From Gracilibacter sp. BRH_c7a (lineage in GTDB: Bacteria; Bacillota; Desulfitobacteriia; Desulfitobacteriales; Syntrophobotulaceae): DNA of 64,000 nucleotides. Both the position numbers and the translations under genes were made by a program. Below the pieces are notes generated by a model. The model worked only from the letters and a program-made list of their open reading frames with translations. It had not been told where the DNA came from and did no database searches. This document shows, in pieces, positions 32,517 through 39,949 of the stretch. Numbering within the stretch: position 1 is the first letter of the stretch; the number at the start of each line of letters is the position of its first letter. The DNA lies in contig LOEZ01000017.1 in NCBI GenBank assembly GCA_001516055.1, forward strand, positions 81,682 to 145,681, in the 5' to 3' direction.

Positions 32517-33017
32517 TTAAAGGAGATTTCCCTGTTCTAAGTCTTCACTTTTATATATCATCTCTGCGAGCGTTTTGGCTATCTGTTGTTGAGCATAATG
32601 TAGATTTGGTGTAATTGCCTGAAATTTCGTCCTTGTTTTTTTCTTCCTGTTAACTATTGTTCCAGAAATATCTTCGGTAATTTTGATCTTTATTAGATCG
32701 GTTGTTTCTAGTTTCTCTCCTTGAATTGCAGTAAGATTTGTTTTTATTTCTTTTTCCTTTAGAACTAATAGCAATCTGTTTAACTGAGTACTCAATACAT
32801 CATGTACAATATCAGCTTTAGTACCTTTATTGAATATACTCGGCTTTGGTACATAAAAAGTATCAAACCTTGGGTCATTTAATAAATTTACATGAAAGCT
32901 GGCGGTAAAGTCATATTCCTTTTCCTTATCAAAAATCTCTTTGTCAGGTTCTATAATTTCTTTGAATTTTATGCCAATATCTTCATCAAATAAATCTGTG
33001 TTTAAAATGTATTCCAT
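32517..33017 (-). CDS. Unknown phage protein
   Basis: The 166-residue, mostly beta-plus-helix protein (KEYDFTASFHVNLLNDPRFD, then KADIVHDVLSTQLNRLLLVL) has no recognised family. It is leftward and follows the small gene at 33040 closely. It may form a two-gene unit with it. Confidence 0.5.
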   Translation of the reverse strand: MEYILNTDLFDEDIGIKFKEIIEPDKEIFDKEKEYDFTASFHVNLLNDPRFDTFYVPKPSIFNKGTKADIVHDVLSTQLNRLLLVLKEKEIKTNLTAIQGEKLETTDLIKIKITEDISGTIVNRKKKTRTKFQAITPNLHYAQQQIAKTLAEMIYKSEDLEQGNLL

Positions 33018-33039
33018 AAAGAAATTCCACCTCCATAAA

Positions 33040-33234
33040 TCAACTGTTTTTTATTAAAAATTCGAAAATCGCATCTTTTGCTTGCTTTATCTCTTCCGGC
33101 GTACCAGTGTATGTTATTTTAACTTCAAAACCATTTTTATTCTTTTTCTTATATAAAACCTTATCTCCATTTTCATCTAGGTACGTGTCATATTCTTCAC
33201 CACAGAACATTTCTTTTTGTGTTGTTTCATTCAT
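33040..33234 (-). CDS. Small protein, unknown
   Basis: The start at 33234 (MNETTQKEMFCGEEYDTYLD, 64 residues) has GAGGTGACTCAA upstream. It has a beta hairpin (KNGFEVKITYTGTPEEIK) and a final helix. Unrecognised. Confidence 0.5.
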   Translation of the reverse strand: MNETTQKEMFCGEEYDTYLDENGDKVLYKKKNKNGFEVKITYTGTPEEIKQAKDAIFEFLIKNS

Positions 33235-33808
33235 TTGAGTCACCTCACTTATACTTTTTAGGTTTACACCCTCTGGCTACTAGGGTTATAATCCTTATAC
33301 TTTTTTGGAGTATTACTTGTTCACTTATCCTCAGTGAAAGAATTTATTCCAGTGAATATTCAGATATCATTGTTCTTCTTTCTGATAATTATATGGCTTT
33401 TAACTTCTCAAAATTATAAACATAAGCTTTTTTAACTTTTAAAATATCAGCTAAGTTCTAAACCATCCCTAATTCAACTTCATTTTCGACATTCCAATCC
33501 TCCTCATTATATAATTTTATATAATTAAGCTATCATATTAGCAGTCAATCTTCAATAATATTATTATAATTCAATATATTAATTTATTATTTGAATCTTT
33601 TTGTATATTATTATATTTATCTAATAAGAGCATGGTTTATTAAGTATTATATTTATCTTATTTTTCATTTTTAAATAACATCTTGACTTTATTTTATATT
33701 TAATAGTAAATTATTGATAACAATTCAATAAAAAACCGGACAAAAAAATGGTATTTTTCCGAATCAAAAAAGTATCATTTTTCAGGGTATTTAGAAGGAA
33801 GTGATGGT
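33235..33808. other. Very AT-rich non-coding stretch
   Basis: No frame is convincing. The part at 33510-33720 is almost pure A/T. TTGACT at about 33682 may form the -35 element for the small rightward gene at 33809. Nothing else recognised. Confidence 0.4.
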
Positions 33809-33970
33809 ATGGGGAAGAAAAGAGAAACTAAATGTGTTTTCATACGTGATAAAGACATGGACATTAGAGTCATCGAGAGATTATTAGAAGGTTTGTATTA
33901 TTTAACGCTAGAAGAAAAAGAAGAGCAAAATCAAATCAAAAATATTGTTGCTTCTAATAAAAACCAATAA
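33809..33970 (+). CDS. Small acidic/basic protein of 53 residues, unknown
   Basis: The ATG at 33809 follows GAAGGAAGTGATGGT. The frame encodes MGKKRETKCVFIRDKDMDIR, then VIERLLEGLYYLTLEEKEEQ, and ends at 33970. A terminator follows 14 bases later, so this is a complete monocistronic unit. No family recognised; a lysogenically expressed regulator or toxin component is possible. Confidence 0.6.
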   Translation: MGKKRETKCVFIRDKDMDIRVIERLLEGLYYLTLEEKEEQNQIKNIVASNKNQ

Positions 33971-33983
33971 ATTCTTCATTATT

Positions 33984-34010
33984 AAGCACCCATCACAGGT
34001 GCTTTTTATT
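33984..34010 (+). terminator. Intrinsic terminator
   Basis: AAGCACC and GGTGCTT pair, followed by TTTATTTGG. It ends the unit of the gene at 33809. Confidence 0.85.
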
Positions 34011-34082
34011 TGGTCAAATAAGAAGAATTGTTCGTTTAGTATTTTCTGTTGATAAGGATAGGAAAACTTGTTATGATTAATT

Positions 34083-34229
34083 ATGGAAAATGTTGTGTTA
34101 CATATTGGGTCTCGGCAGAAAGTGAGAAAAGATTTGTTCGAAAAATATGTATCGCTGATTGAGATCCTAATCATGTTTCTTGCCCTTGCTTTACAGCTTC
34201 TTGAGTTTCTAACAGCCCAAAAGAAATAG
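34083..34229 (+). CDS. Possible small hydrophobic peptide (48 residues)
   Basis: The frame gives MENVVLHIGSRQKVRKDLFE followed by a hydrophobic helix (SLIEILIMFLALALQLLEFL) and a basic end. One short membrane helix with basic tail resembles holin-like or type I toxin peptides. No clear ribosome site is seen and a second overlapping frame exists, so support is limited. A hairpin at 34304-34330 could terminate it. Confidence 0.35.
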   Translation: MENVVLHIGSRQKVRKDLFEKYVSLIEILIMFLALALQLLEFLTAQKK

Positions 34230-34303
34230 AACTGGATAATACCAGTTCCATCTCCAACAACAATATATTGGTTTAGCTGAGGCACAATAAAGTACCACAA
34301 CTT

Positions 34304-34330
34304 AGACTCCCCTGCTGGAACAGGGGGTCT
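34304..34330 (+). terminator. Hairpin, weak terminator
   Basis: AGACTCCCCTG and CAGGGGGTCT pair around a short loop and are followed by TTCCTTATC. The U-run is poor. Confidence 0.4.
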
Positions 34331-34945
34331 TTCCTTATCATTAATAAAATAATACTATATAACTTCAACCATCACAAGGATAATTTAGTAGTAAATCCCC
34401 CTTGTCAAGGAAAATATTTACTCTATAAGTAAAATAGTTACCCAAACGGCATTAACTAGCATAACTCAGGAATTGATTCTGTCTTAATTGTTATAGTATT
34501 GCTACAACCTACTAAAAACATGGACTTAAACCAACTAAAGCACGCCTGTAAGCCCTCTTCAAACTCAGTTTAATAGATTATACCATCCCATATGTTGAAC
34601 GGCTTAAAACCTGTTTTAAAGTGAGATAATTATTGTCCGCACACCACAAACAGAAAAATGCGATGAAAGATAAAAATAATGAAATATATACAGTAGTGCT
34701 GAAATCAACAAATTTGAAAAGTAAGTTAAACACTGGCTTAAATCTATATTGTACAATCGTATACCATGGTCATTCGTGTGAACGGATTTTGAATAGACGT
34801 GTGAATAGACATAAGGGGTTAATTTTATGAATCGTGTGTCCTCTGGAAGGACATTCGGCTGTAGATTCCGGTAACTCCTGAACAGTAATTTCGGTAAATT
34901 ATAGACAGGCAGCACCGTCAGCAGTTTTTGAATATTAGTAAACTA
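34331..34945. other. Non-coding stretch, nothing recognised
   Basis: Short frames on both strands look random in composition and lack ribosome sites. I see no repeat or strong structure in these 615 bases. Confidence 0.4.
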
Positions 34946-36235
34946 TCACACTTTAGGTTTTAAAAAATCATAAATAATTTGTTCATTAGGATTATTCCTT
35001 TGAACAATAATTGTGATTGTTTTCGGCTCTATTTCCTTTACTTCAGCCTTAAAAGTCATTCCCATATCTAATTTTTCAGCATAAATACTTGCCCATTCCT
35101 TAGCTAAGTAACCGATCATTTTGCCAGTGTCGTTTATAACTCGTATAGCATTTCTATCATATTGATTATCTAATTCTCTCTCTAAAAATACTTCACTGCC
35201 AATATTCAATAGTTGAACAAACTTAATTCTTTCTGGCCTGTTTATTCCAACAACAAGCATTCCCTGAGTTACATTTTTACTGTTCAATATTTCCCATTCA
35301 GGTATTTTTTCAGAATAGATTTCTTGAAGAGTATAATAAATATCAGCATCAATAATATATAATTTTCTTCTAAAATTGTCGTTTGAACTATCCAGATTTT
35401 TAGTTCTGTAAGAATACACCTTATTTAAGCTATGAGAATTCCAAAACCCTTTCACTTCTATTAGAAAATCGTCTTGTATTGTAAAATCGGGGATATAGGT
35501 ACTGCGATCTAGAAGCAAATGCACATTTTCATATTTCCAATCTAATTTATTGTAGTTCAATACTCTTGCAATATTAGCTTCCCACGATGATCTGAAAACG
35601 TGTTCTAAGTCATTGTAATATTTTGGTTCTGAATAAATATCGTCTATTTTATAATTTAAGCTATTAGCAAGACATTCGATCTTAGCTCCATTATTTAAGC
35701 AGATAAACAATGAATAAGGCAATCCATTTAGTACATCACAAAGCTTATAATTAATCGTACTTAGAATATTCCTTAAAGGTGTGTGATCAATTATAGAATT
35801 GAACCTAGGAAGATTAATTGTGGTAAAATAACTTCTTTCTGGATTTAAAATATCAGGATCTATATCTAATGATTTTCGCTCAAATTTATAAAGGAATTCA
35901 TAGAAAATTAAATTATCATGGTAATGTTTCTTACAGCAAATAATATTTAACTGCTCAAATAAATTATCAAGGCCAGATTCATTTCTACTCTGAAAAACAA
36001 TTATAATCTTTAGTACTATCTGCGATTTATTTTCTAATTCATATACACTGTTTATATTGATAATATCGGGATATCTAAGATATACACTATACAAATTTTC
36101 ACAATAATTCGCATATGCAACAGTTAATCTTTTTCCTCTTTCTTCAAGTGATATCTTGCCTTTTTCATATTCTTCAATAGAATTATCTTTTTCTTTAATC
36201 CATTTTGTATTTTTTATTTCTATTGGTAAATCCAT
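34946..36235 (-). CDS. PD-(D/E)XK nuclease fused to a HIRAN domain
   Basis: Residues about 205-300 of this 429-residue protein form a restriction-type nuclease core: RSSWEANIARVL with Glu219, TYIPDFTIQ with Asp250, and DFLIEVKGFW with Glu260 and Lys262. Residues about 325-405 form a HIRAN domain: VVGINRPERIKFVQLLNIG, then ELDNQYDRNAIRV, then GKMIGYLAKEWA. HIRAN domains bind DNA 3' ends or stalled forks. The N-terminal 200 residues are unrecognised. It lies directly beside attR, has its own GGAGGATTGAGAT site and is followed by non-coding DNA. A defence, exclusion or DNA-processing role is inferred. Confidence 0.8.
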   Translation of the reverse strand: MDLPIEIKNTKWIKEKDNSIEEYEKGKISLEERGKRLTVAYANYCENLYSVYLRYPDIININSVYELENKSQIVLKIIIVFQSRNESGLDNLFEQLNIICCKKHYHDNLIFYEFLYKFERKSLDIDPDILNPERSYFTTINLPRFNSIIDHTPLRNILSTINYKLCDVLNGLPYSLFICLNNGAKIECLANSLNYKIDDIYSEPKYYNDLEHVFRSSWEANIARVLNYNKLDWKYENVHLLLDRSTYIPDFTIQDDFLIEVKGFWNSHSLNKVYSYRTKNLDSSNDNFRRKLYIIDADIYYTLQEIYSEKIPEWEILNSKNVTQGMLVVGINRPERIKFVQLLNIGSEVFLERELDNQYDRNAIRVINDTGKMIGYLAKEWASIYAEKLDMGMTFKAEVKEIEPKTITIIVQRNNPNEQIIYDFLKPKV

Positions 36236-36351
36236 ATCTCAATCCTCCATTAATATCATTAATTTCCTCAAACACTGCAGTTAAAGCGTTTTAAACAAAC
36301 CATAAACTATTTAAAAACTGGGTTAACCACTTAATTTGTGGTTAGAAAGCT

Positions 36352-36408
36352 CTTATTATAAAAAATACCCACTCCCAGGGTAATAGAATGAGCATTTTTT
36401 ATAATAAG
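36352..36408. terminator. Long inverted repeat next to attR
   Basis: CTTATTATAAAAAAT (36352-36366) and ATTTTTTATAATAAG (36394-36408) are exact complements and enclose an ACCC/GGGT stem. It lies directly after the stop codon that truncates the comM N-terminal part, so it can end comM transcription arriving from the right. Confidence 0.6.
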
Positions 36409-37137
36409 TTATAAATGGACATCGTCACATAATCTGAGGAGATTATGTCCGCCTGCAGCAGCCAACTCTAAGGCTCTCTTGGCTTGATTCTGCCCATTGA
36501 TATCCGACCAATCTATTTGAGGTTTAGAGATATTACTTACTTCTTGCTCAGATGTAACGGTTACAGAGAAACTCTCCTCTTTCTTGAGAATTCTTACAAG
36601 TCGAGCAAGGCTTACAACACTTTCACTCATAATACCTGGAACTATCCTCGCTTCAGCTAAGTTACCTGGAGGTATGACCAGAGTGAAGGGTTGCTCTGGT
36701 AAAGACTCATCCTGGACAGAATCCCAACTTTCATCCTCTATTTGCAATTGTCTTAGGCAAACAGCCATAGTAAGTATCCCGGTTATAGGCCGTAGTAAAC
36801 CTTCTAAAGATAATTCACCTGCAAAAATATAATTTCTCAAAAGAGAAGAATCTATTTCATTCATTGCCGCCAATATTCCAAGTGCTATAGGTAAATCGAG
36901 GCCTGACCCTTCTTTCCGTAAATCTGCAGGTGCCAGATTAACCGTAATCCTCTGAAGTGGAAAACTAAATCCGGAATTTCTAAGAGCTGATCTAACTCTG
37001 TCTTTAGCCTCCTTAACAGAGGTATTGGCTAAACCTACGATATCAAAAGCGGGAAGCCCGTTAGAGATATCCACCTCAACTTTAATAAGCTGGGCTGATA
37101 ATCCTGCTACCGACATCCCGCTGACTGAAGCATACAT
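36409..37137 (-). pseudogene. comM: comM (YifB), N-terminal part, truncated by prophage
   Basis: The product starts MYASVSGMSVAGLSAQLIKV at 37137, the usual ComM N-terminus; the longer frame to 37191 runs into the leader. It is the ChlI/Lon-protease-like domain, with GLPAFDIVGLANTSVKEAKD, then RITVNLAPADLRKEGSGLDL. It ends after AAGGHNLL with phage-encoded RLCDDVHL and a stop at 36409. The ATPase half is at 2589-3456. A truncated domain without ATPase could not unwind DNA. Precise excision would give a 522-residue protein, close to the normal ComM length. Confidence 0.94.
36418..36453. other. Right prophage junction (attR)
   Basis: The phage arm GACATCGTCACATAATCTG (36418-36436) is followed by the shared AG (36437-36438) and the host arm GAGATTATGTCCGCC (36439-36453). 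The deduced attB reads in frame through comM codons for G-G-H-N-L-L-M-M-G-P. Confidence 0.8.
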
Positions 37138-37192
37138 AAAACTCACCTCGAGGGTAAGTTTCGACCCTTTGGTAGTTTTTACCTTCTTCATT
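37138..37192 (-). promoter_or_regulatory. comM leader, related to the DUF3786-gene leader
   Basis: On the minus strand the leader reads GAAGGTAAAAACTACC, AAAGGGTCGAAACTTACCC, then TCGAGGTGAG before the ATG. It can form GGTA/TACC and GGGT/ACCC hairpins. A clearly related leader precedes the gene at 38815-39447. Nature unknown. Confidence 0.5.
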
Positions 37193-37337
37193 ATCCATTT
37201 ATTACAAAATCTTTTCCCTCAAATCATAGGGACCTTTCCCTGATTTATTTTTCTATAAACTCAGATAGTTATTACACTAACCATTTAATATTAGCTTGGG
37301 ATATGGTTTTTATTTGGAAAAGATAAGACAGAATTAG

Positions 37338-37529
37338 CTAATATCCCCACGGGGGACCGTAAGCAGCTCCAGGGATATAACCACCCCCCCAGCCGCCTCC
37401 CCAGCCCCACCAGGCGAAGAAGATGATGACGATAATAATCAACCACCACCAGCCACCACCCCAGGCACCGCCATAGCCGGGACCATAAGATACTCCGTTG
37501 TATCCTCCGTTTCCACCGAGAAGTGACAC
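37338..37529 (-). CDS. YjcZ-like glycine/tryptophan-rich small membrane protein
   Basis: I choose GTG 37529 as start because AAAGGAGGG precedes it; the longer frame is unlikely. The 63-residue product has a Gly/Tyr-rich head (MSLLGGNGGYNGVSYGPGYG), a hydrophobic span (WWWLIIIVIIFFAWW) and a Gly-rich tail. This is the YjcZ/spore-associated small-protein layout, common in spore formers and often found in spore coats. Confidence 0.65.
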   Translation of the reverse strand: MSLLGGNGGYNGVSYGPGYGGAWGGGWWWLIIIVIIFFAWWGWGGGWGGGYIPGAAYGPPWGY

Positions 37530-37731
37530 AATATTCCCTCCTTTCTTTTTTAATAAACTTCTCCGTCCTATTTTATGAGGCTTTCTGGGAAATGTTTCCT
37601 TTTCAAGAGGGAGGATCAACCTCTTCCTAATCTTCACTTTATGTAAAGTAATATTAATTTTAAGGTTTTAGATACTATGTAACTAACAGCGAGAATCGAA
37701 AATATTATAAGGTGAGAGGGGGGATAATTTA

Positions 37732-38124
37732 ATGGTTCAATATCCTAACCCAACACTAACTTCAAATACAACAATACCACCGAATGTATTAAAATTATCC
37801 GGCCCGTTGGCTCGTACCGGTAATATTTTATTGTGGGTTGGCGAAACAATCATTCTAATTTCTAGAACCAATCAGAAAATGAAACTAAGAGCGGCTGAGA
37901 TTAAATTAACTGCAGGCGCAATATTAATTATCGCGGCGATTATCGAAGGTCAGGAAGCAAAATCATATACCGGTGTCCTTCCGAAAGAAAACCCTTCAAA
38001 GGTTATCGGTTCCGTAATCAGTGAAATAGGTGCTATAATATTGACTTTGATACTTTTCTATGAAATATCTTTAGCCGGAGCTTCTTCACAAGAGCCGACT
38101 ATTTCTCCGGTTCTAAGTGATTAA
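37732..38124 (+). CDS. Unknown protein, paralogue A of a convergent pair
   Basis: The 130-residue protein has a GAGGGGGGATAATTTA site. It has two hydrophobic stretches (about 60-76, 95-115) and the conserved block IEGQEAKSYTGVLPKENPSK. The gene at 38156-38611 on the other strand encodes a similar protein with the same block. Both have hydrophobic helices, so membrane or membrane-peripheral location is likely. I do not recognise the family. Confidence 0.6.
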   Translation: MVQYPNPTLTSNTTIPPNVLKLSGPLARTGNILLWVGETIILISRTNQKMKLRAAEIKLTAGAILIIAAIIEGQEAKSYTGVLPKENPSKVIGSVISEIGAIILTLILFYEISLAGASSQEPTISPVLSD

Positions 38125-38155
38125 ACTGATACAAAATATTGGAGATTTGCACTCA

Positions 38156-38611
38156 CTACTGAACTGCACCTATCCCTCCGATAAAAGGTGAGATAATAGG
38201 AGCTTGAGAAGGCTTTTTCGTTCTTGTTACCTCACTGGTAATTACAGAAGTGAGTATCGCTGCTCCTGCTTCACTTATTAATGAGCCTGCCACTTTAGCA
38301 GGATTTTCCTTAGGTAGTTTTCCTGTATAAGATTTTACTTCTTGTCCTTCGATTTTTGCAGCAATAATAGTTAGAATACCAGCAAAATACTTGAGATCGA
38401 CTGCCCTTAGCTGGAGCCAGTCATTTTTCGTAAATATGATGATTGATTCTCCAATCCACAGTAAGATATCTATAGTTTTCACTAAAGGATGAGAAATTGA
38501 TAAAACACTTAACGGTATTTGCTCACCATCTATACTTATGGACTCCGTATTTTTTTGTTTCCTGTTTTCCTGATTAACATTCTTCTCTTTATTGATTGCT
38601 TTTTTATTCAT
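38156..38611 (-). CDS. Unknown protein, paralogue B of a convergent pair
   Basis: The 151-residue protein has a charged N-terminal extension (NKKAINKEKNVNQENRKQKN). It shares with paralogue A the segments ILLWIGESIII, LRAVDLKYFAGI and IEGQEVKSYTGKLPKENPAK. The two genes converge with about 30 bases between stops, so they arose by inverted duplication. Function unknown. Confidence 0.6.
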   Translation of the reverse strand: MNKKAINKEKNVNQENRKQKNTESISIDGEQIPLSVLSISHPLVKTIDILLWIGESIIIFTKNDWLQLRAVDLKYFAGILTIIAAKIEGQEVKSYTGKLPKENPAKVAGSLISEAGAAILTSVITSEVTRTKKPSQAPIISPFIGGIGAVQ

Positions 38612-38814
38612 TCTGAACCACCCAAATCTTTTTATTCACATTAATACTACTATAGCCCTCAGCACTATTAACAGTAATTATTGGATAGTATAGCGTATTC
38701 CGATTACAATCCTTTCGCTACGCATCAACCCATCTTCCTAATTTTTTATTGGAGACCGATTAAACTACCAAATTAGAAGTTGAAATGTGATGGATGGCAA
38801 AAGAAAGCTATCAC

Positions 38815-39447
38815 TCAAATGTTTTCGAGTGATAGCTTTATTCTTTCCATCCCCAAAACGACATTGCTGGCAAGCACAGCAAAATCCTCTGTCGGCAAAA
38901 TTGCAGGTGCAGACGCATCGAACAGAATATTCCCCGACGCAGGGAATTCATCATCTGCTTTCCAAAGGACGAAAGTTACTGGAATCCGCGGAAAAACTCG
39001 AAGTGTAATCCCTACGTCTCCAAGCCTATTTGACTGTCCGCCTAGAAGGGCTGCTACTTCTAGAAGGCTTTCCGGATTAGTGCCGAAAATGCGAACCAAT
39101 GGATCAATGGCCCTACCCGTAAACGGTTTAATATACATCAATCCACCTGGCAACTCTTTAAAAGAAATTAGTTCCCCCACTTCTAATGGTTCAGCCAGGC
39201 TGGTTAGGTAGTGAAGAATCAGTAGTTGAGCAGCGATTGGCAACTCTGAGTCCGAAGTCTGTGCCGGCACGAAATCCCCGTTTGGATAACCCACCTTAAA
39301 ATGCTGTCCTAAGAAATCAATGCAGATCGCATTCTCCTCCAAAGGATAGCCTGAGCAACGTGACATATCTTTTAATGAACAAGAACGAAACCTTTCCAGT
39401 GCTTGCTTATGAGCAGCAGCATACCTCCCGCTTTCAGAAGCATACAT
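38815..39447 (-). CDS. DUF3786 protein
   Basis: The 210-residue soluble protein has the DUF3786 pattern: LILHYLTSLAEPLEVGELIS, then LPGGLMYIKPFTGRAIDPLV, then FPRIPVTFVLWKADDEFPAS. The family is found mostly in anaerobes with corrinoid and C1 metabolism; its biochemical role is not known to me. Its start region and leader (MYASESG and the 50 bases upstream) resemble those of comM, so the two may share a control element. Confidence 0.8.
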   Translation of the reverse strand: MYASESGRYAAAHKQALERFRSCSLKDMSRCSGYPLEENAICIDFLGQHFKVGYPNGDFVPAQTSDSELPIAAQLLILHYLTSLAEPLEVGELISFKELPGGLMYIKPFTGRAIDPLVRIFGTNPESLLEVAALLGGQSNRLGDVGITLRVFPRIPVTFVLWKADDEFPASGNILFDASAPAILPTEDFAVLASNVVLGMERIKLSLENI

Positions 39448-39500
39448 ATCATTTCACCTCAAGGATAGTTTTCGCCCCTTCACTACTTTTTACCTTCTAC
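39448..39500 (-). promoter_or_regulatory. Leader of the DUF3786 gene, related to comM leader
   Basis: On the minus strand it reads GAAGGTAAAAAGTAGT, GAAGGGGCGAAAACTATCC, then TTGAGGTGAAA before ATG. About two thirds of positions match the comM leader, and the first codons (MYAS-x-SG) match as well. Confidence 0.5.
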
Positions 39501-39533
39501 AAAGTCTGAATATTTCAATTTCTTTTGATTCTT

Positions 39534-39899
39534 TTATAAAGCAGCTTGAATCCATCTAATCTCGGGTTTTTCCTCTTCCCAGTTTATTGCTACAATATCA
39601 AATCTCACAGGAGGCCAGTCAATCACTCCCTGCTGTAGAAGATAATAAGCCGCGATATTCTGTAATCTGTATGCTTTTTTAGGGTTTATGCTTTCTTCAG
39701 CATAACCCCTAAACCCAGATGTCCTTAATCTGACCTCGACGAAAACCATGAGTTCTCGTTCTTGGGCAATGATGTCTATTTCTCCTTTGGGACAACGATA
39801 ATTACGCTTAACTATTTTCAAACCAGCTTTTTCAAGATGGCTGACTGCTAAGCTTTCCCCCAAGTCACCCAGTTCTCTTTTGTTAAAACCTTTTTTCAT
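39534..39899 (-). CDS. yraN: UPF0102 / YraN family protein
   Basis: The 121-residue protein has the nuclease-fold signature of YraN: LGDLGESLAVSHLEKAGLKI, then CPKGEIDIIAQERELMVFVE, the E-D-VEV pattern of a restriction-like core. It lies between rnhB and comM in most Firmicutes, as here. A role in DNA metabolism is presumed. Confidence 0.93.
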   Translation of the reverse strand: MKKGFNKRELGDLGESLAVSHLEKAGLKIVKRNYRCPKGEIDIIAQERELMVFVEVRLRTSGFRGYAEESINPKKAYRLQNIAAYYLLQQGVIDWPPVRFDIVAINWEEEKPEIRWIQAAL

Positions 39900-39949
39900 G
39901 TTTACTCTTCCTAATGGACACTCTTCCTAATCCATGCTCATCCTTATAC

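Larger units (their letters stand above)
3457..36436. mobile_element. Prophage (siphovirus-type) integrated in comM, about 32.98 kb
   Basis: The two halves of comM abut positions 3457 and 36437. Joining them at the shared AG restores one frame of 523 codons including the stop. The interior is markedly more AT-rich than the flanks. It holds, from left to right, a large serine integrase, a late head-tail operon, terminase, a tyrosine recombinase, replication genes, a regulatory switch and a nuclease gene. Most genes read leftward and a few accessory genes read rightward. Terminase, portal, scaffold, capsid, connectors, tail tube, tail chaperone and tape measure are recognisable. Lysis genes and a distal-tail set are not. 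Confidence 0.95.

Noticed and set aside
33908..34300. Leftward 130-residue frame
   Set aside because: Covers a rightward gene with ribosome site and terminator; ends in poly-F from an A-rich region.
34616..34915. Frames on both strands in the gap left of the nuclease gene
   Set aside because: No ribosome sites, random-looking composition.
37138..37192. Known riboswitch (preQ1, guanidine, c-di-GMP classes)
   Set aside because: I compared it with the patterns I remember and none fits; left as an unnamed leader.
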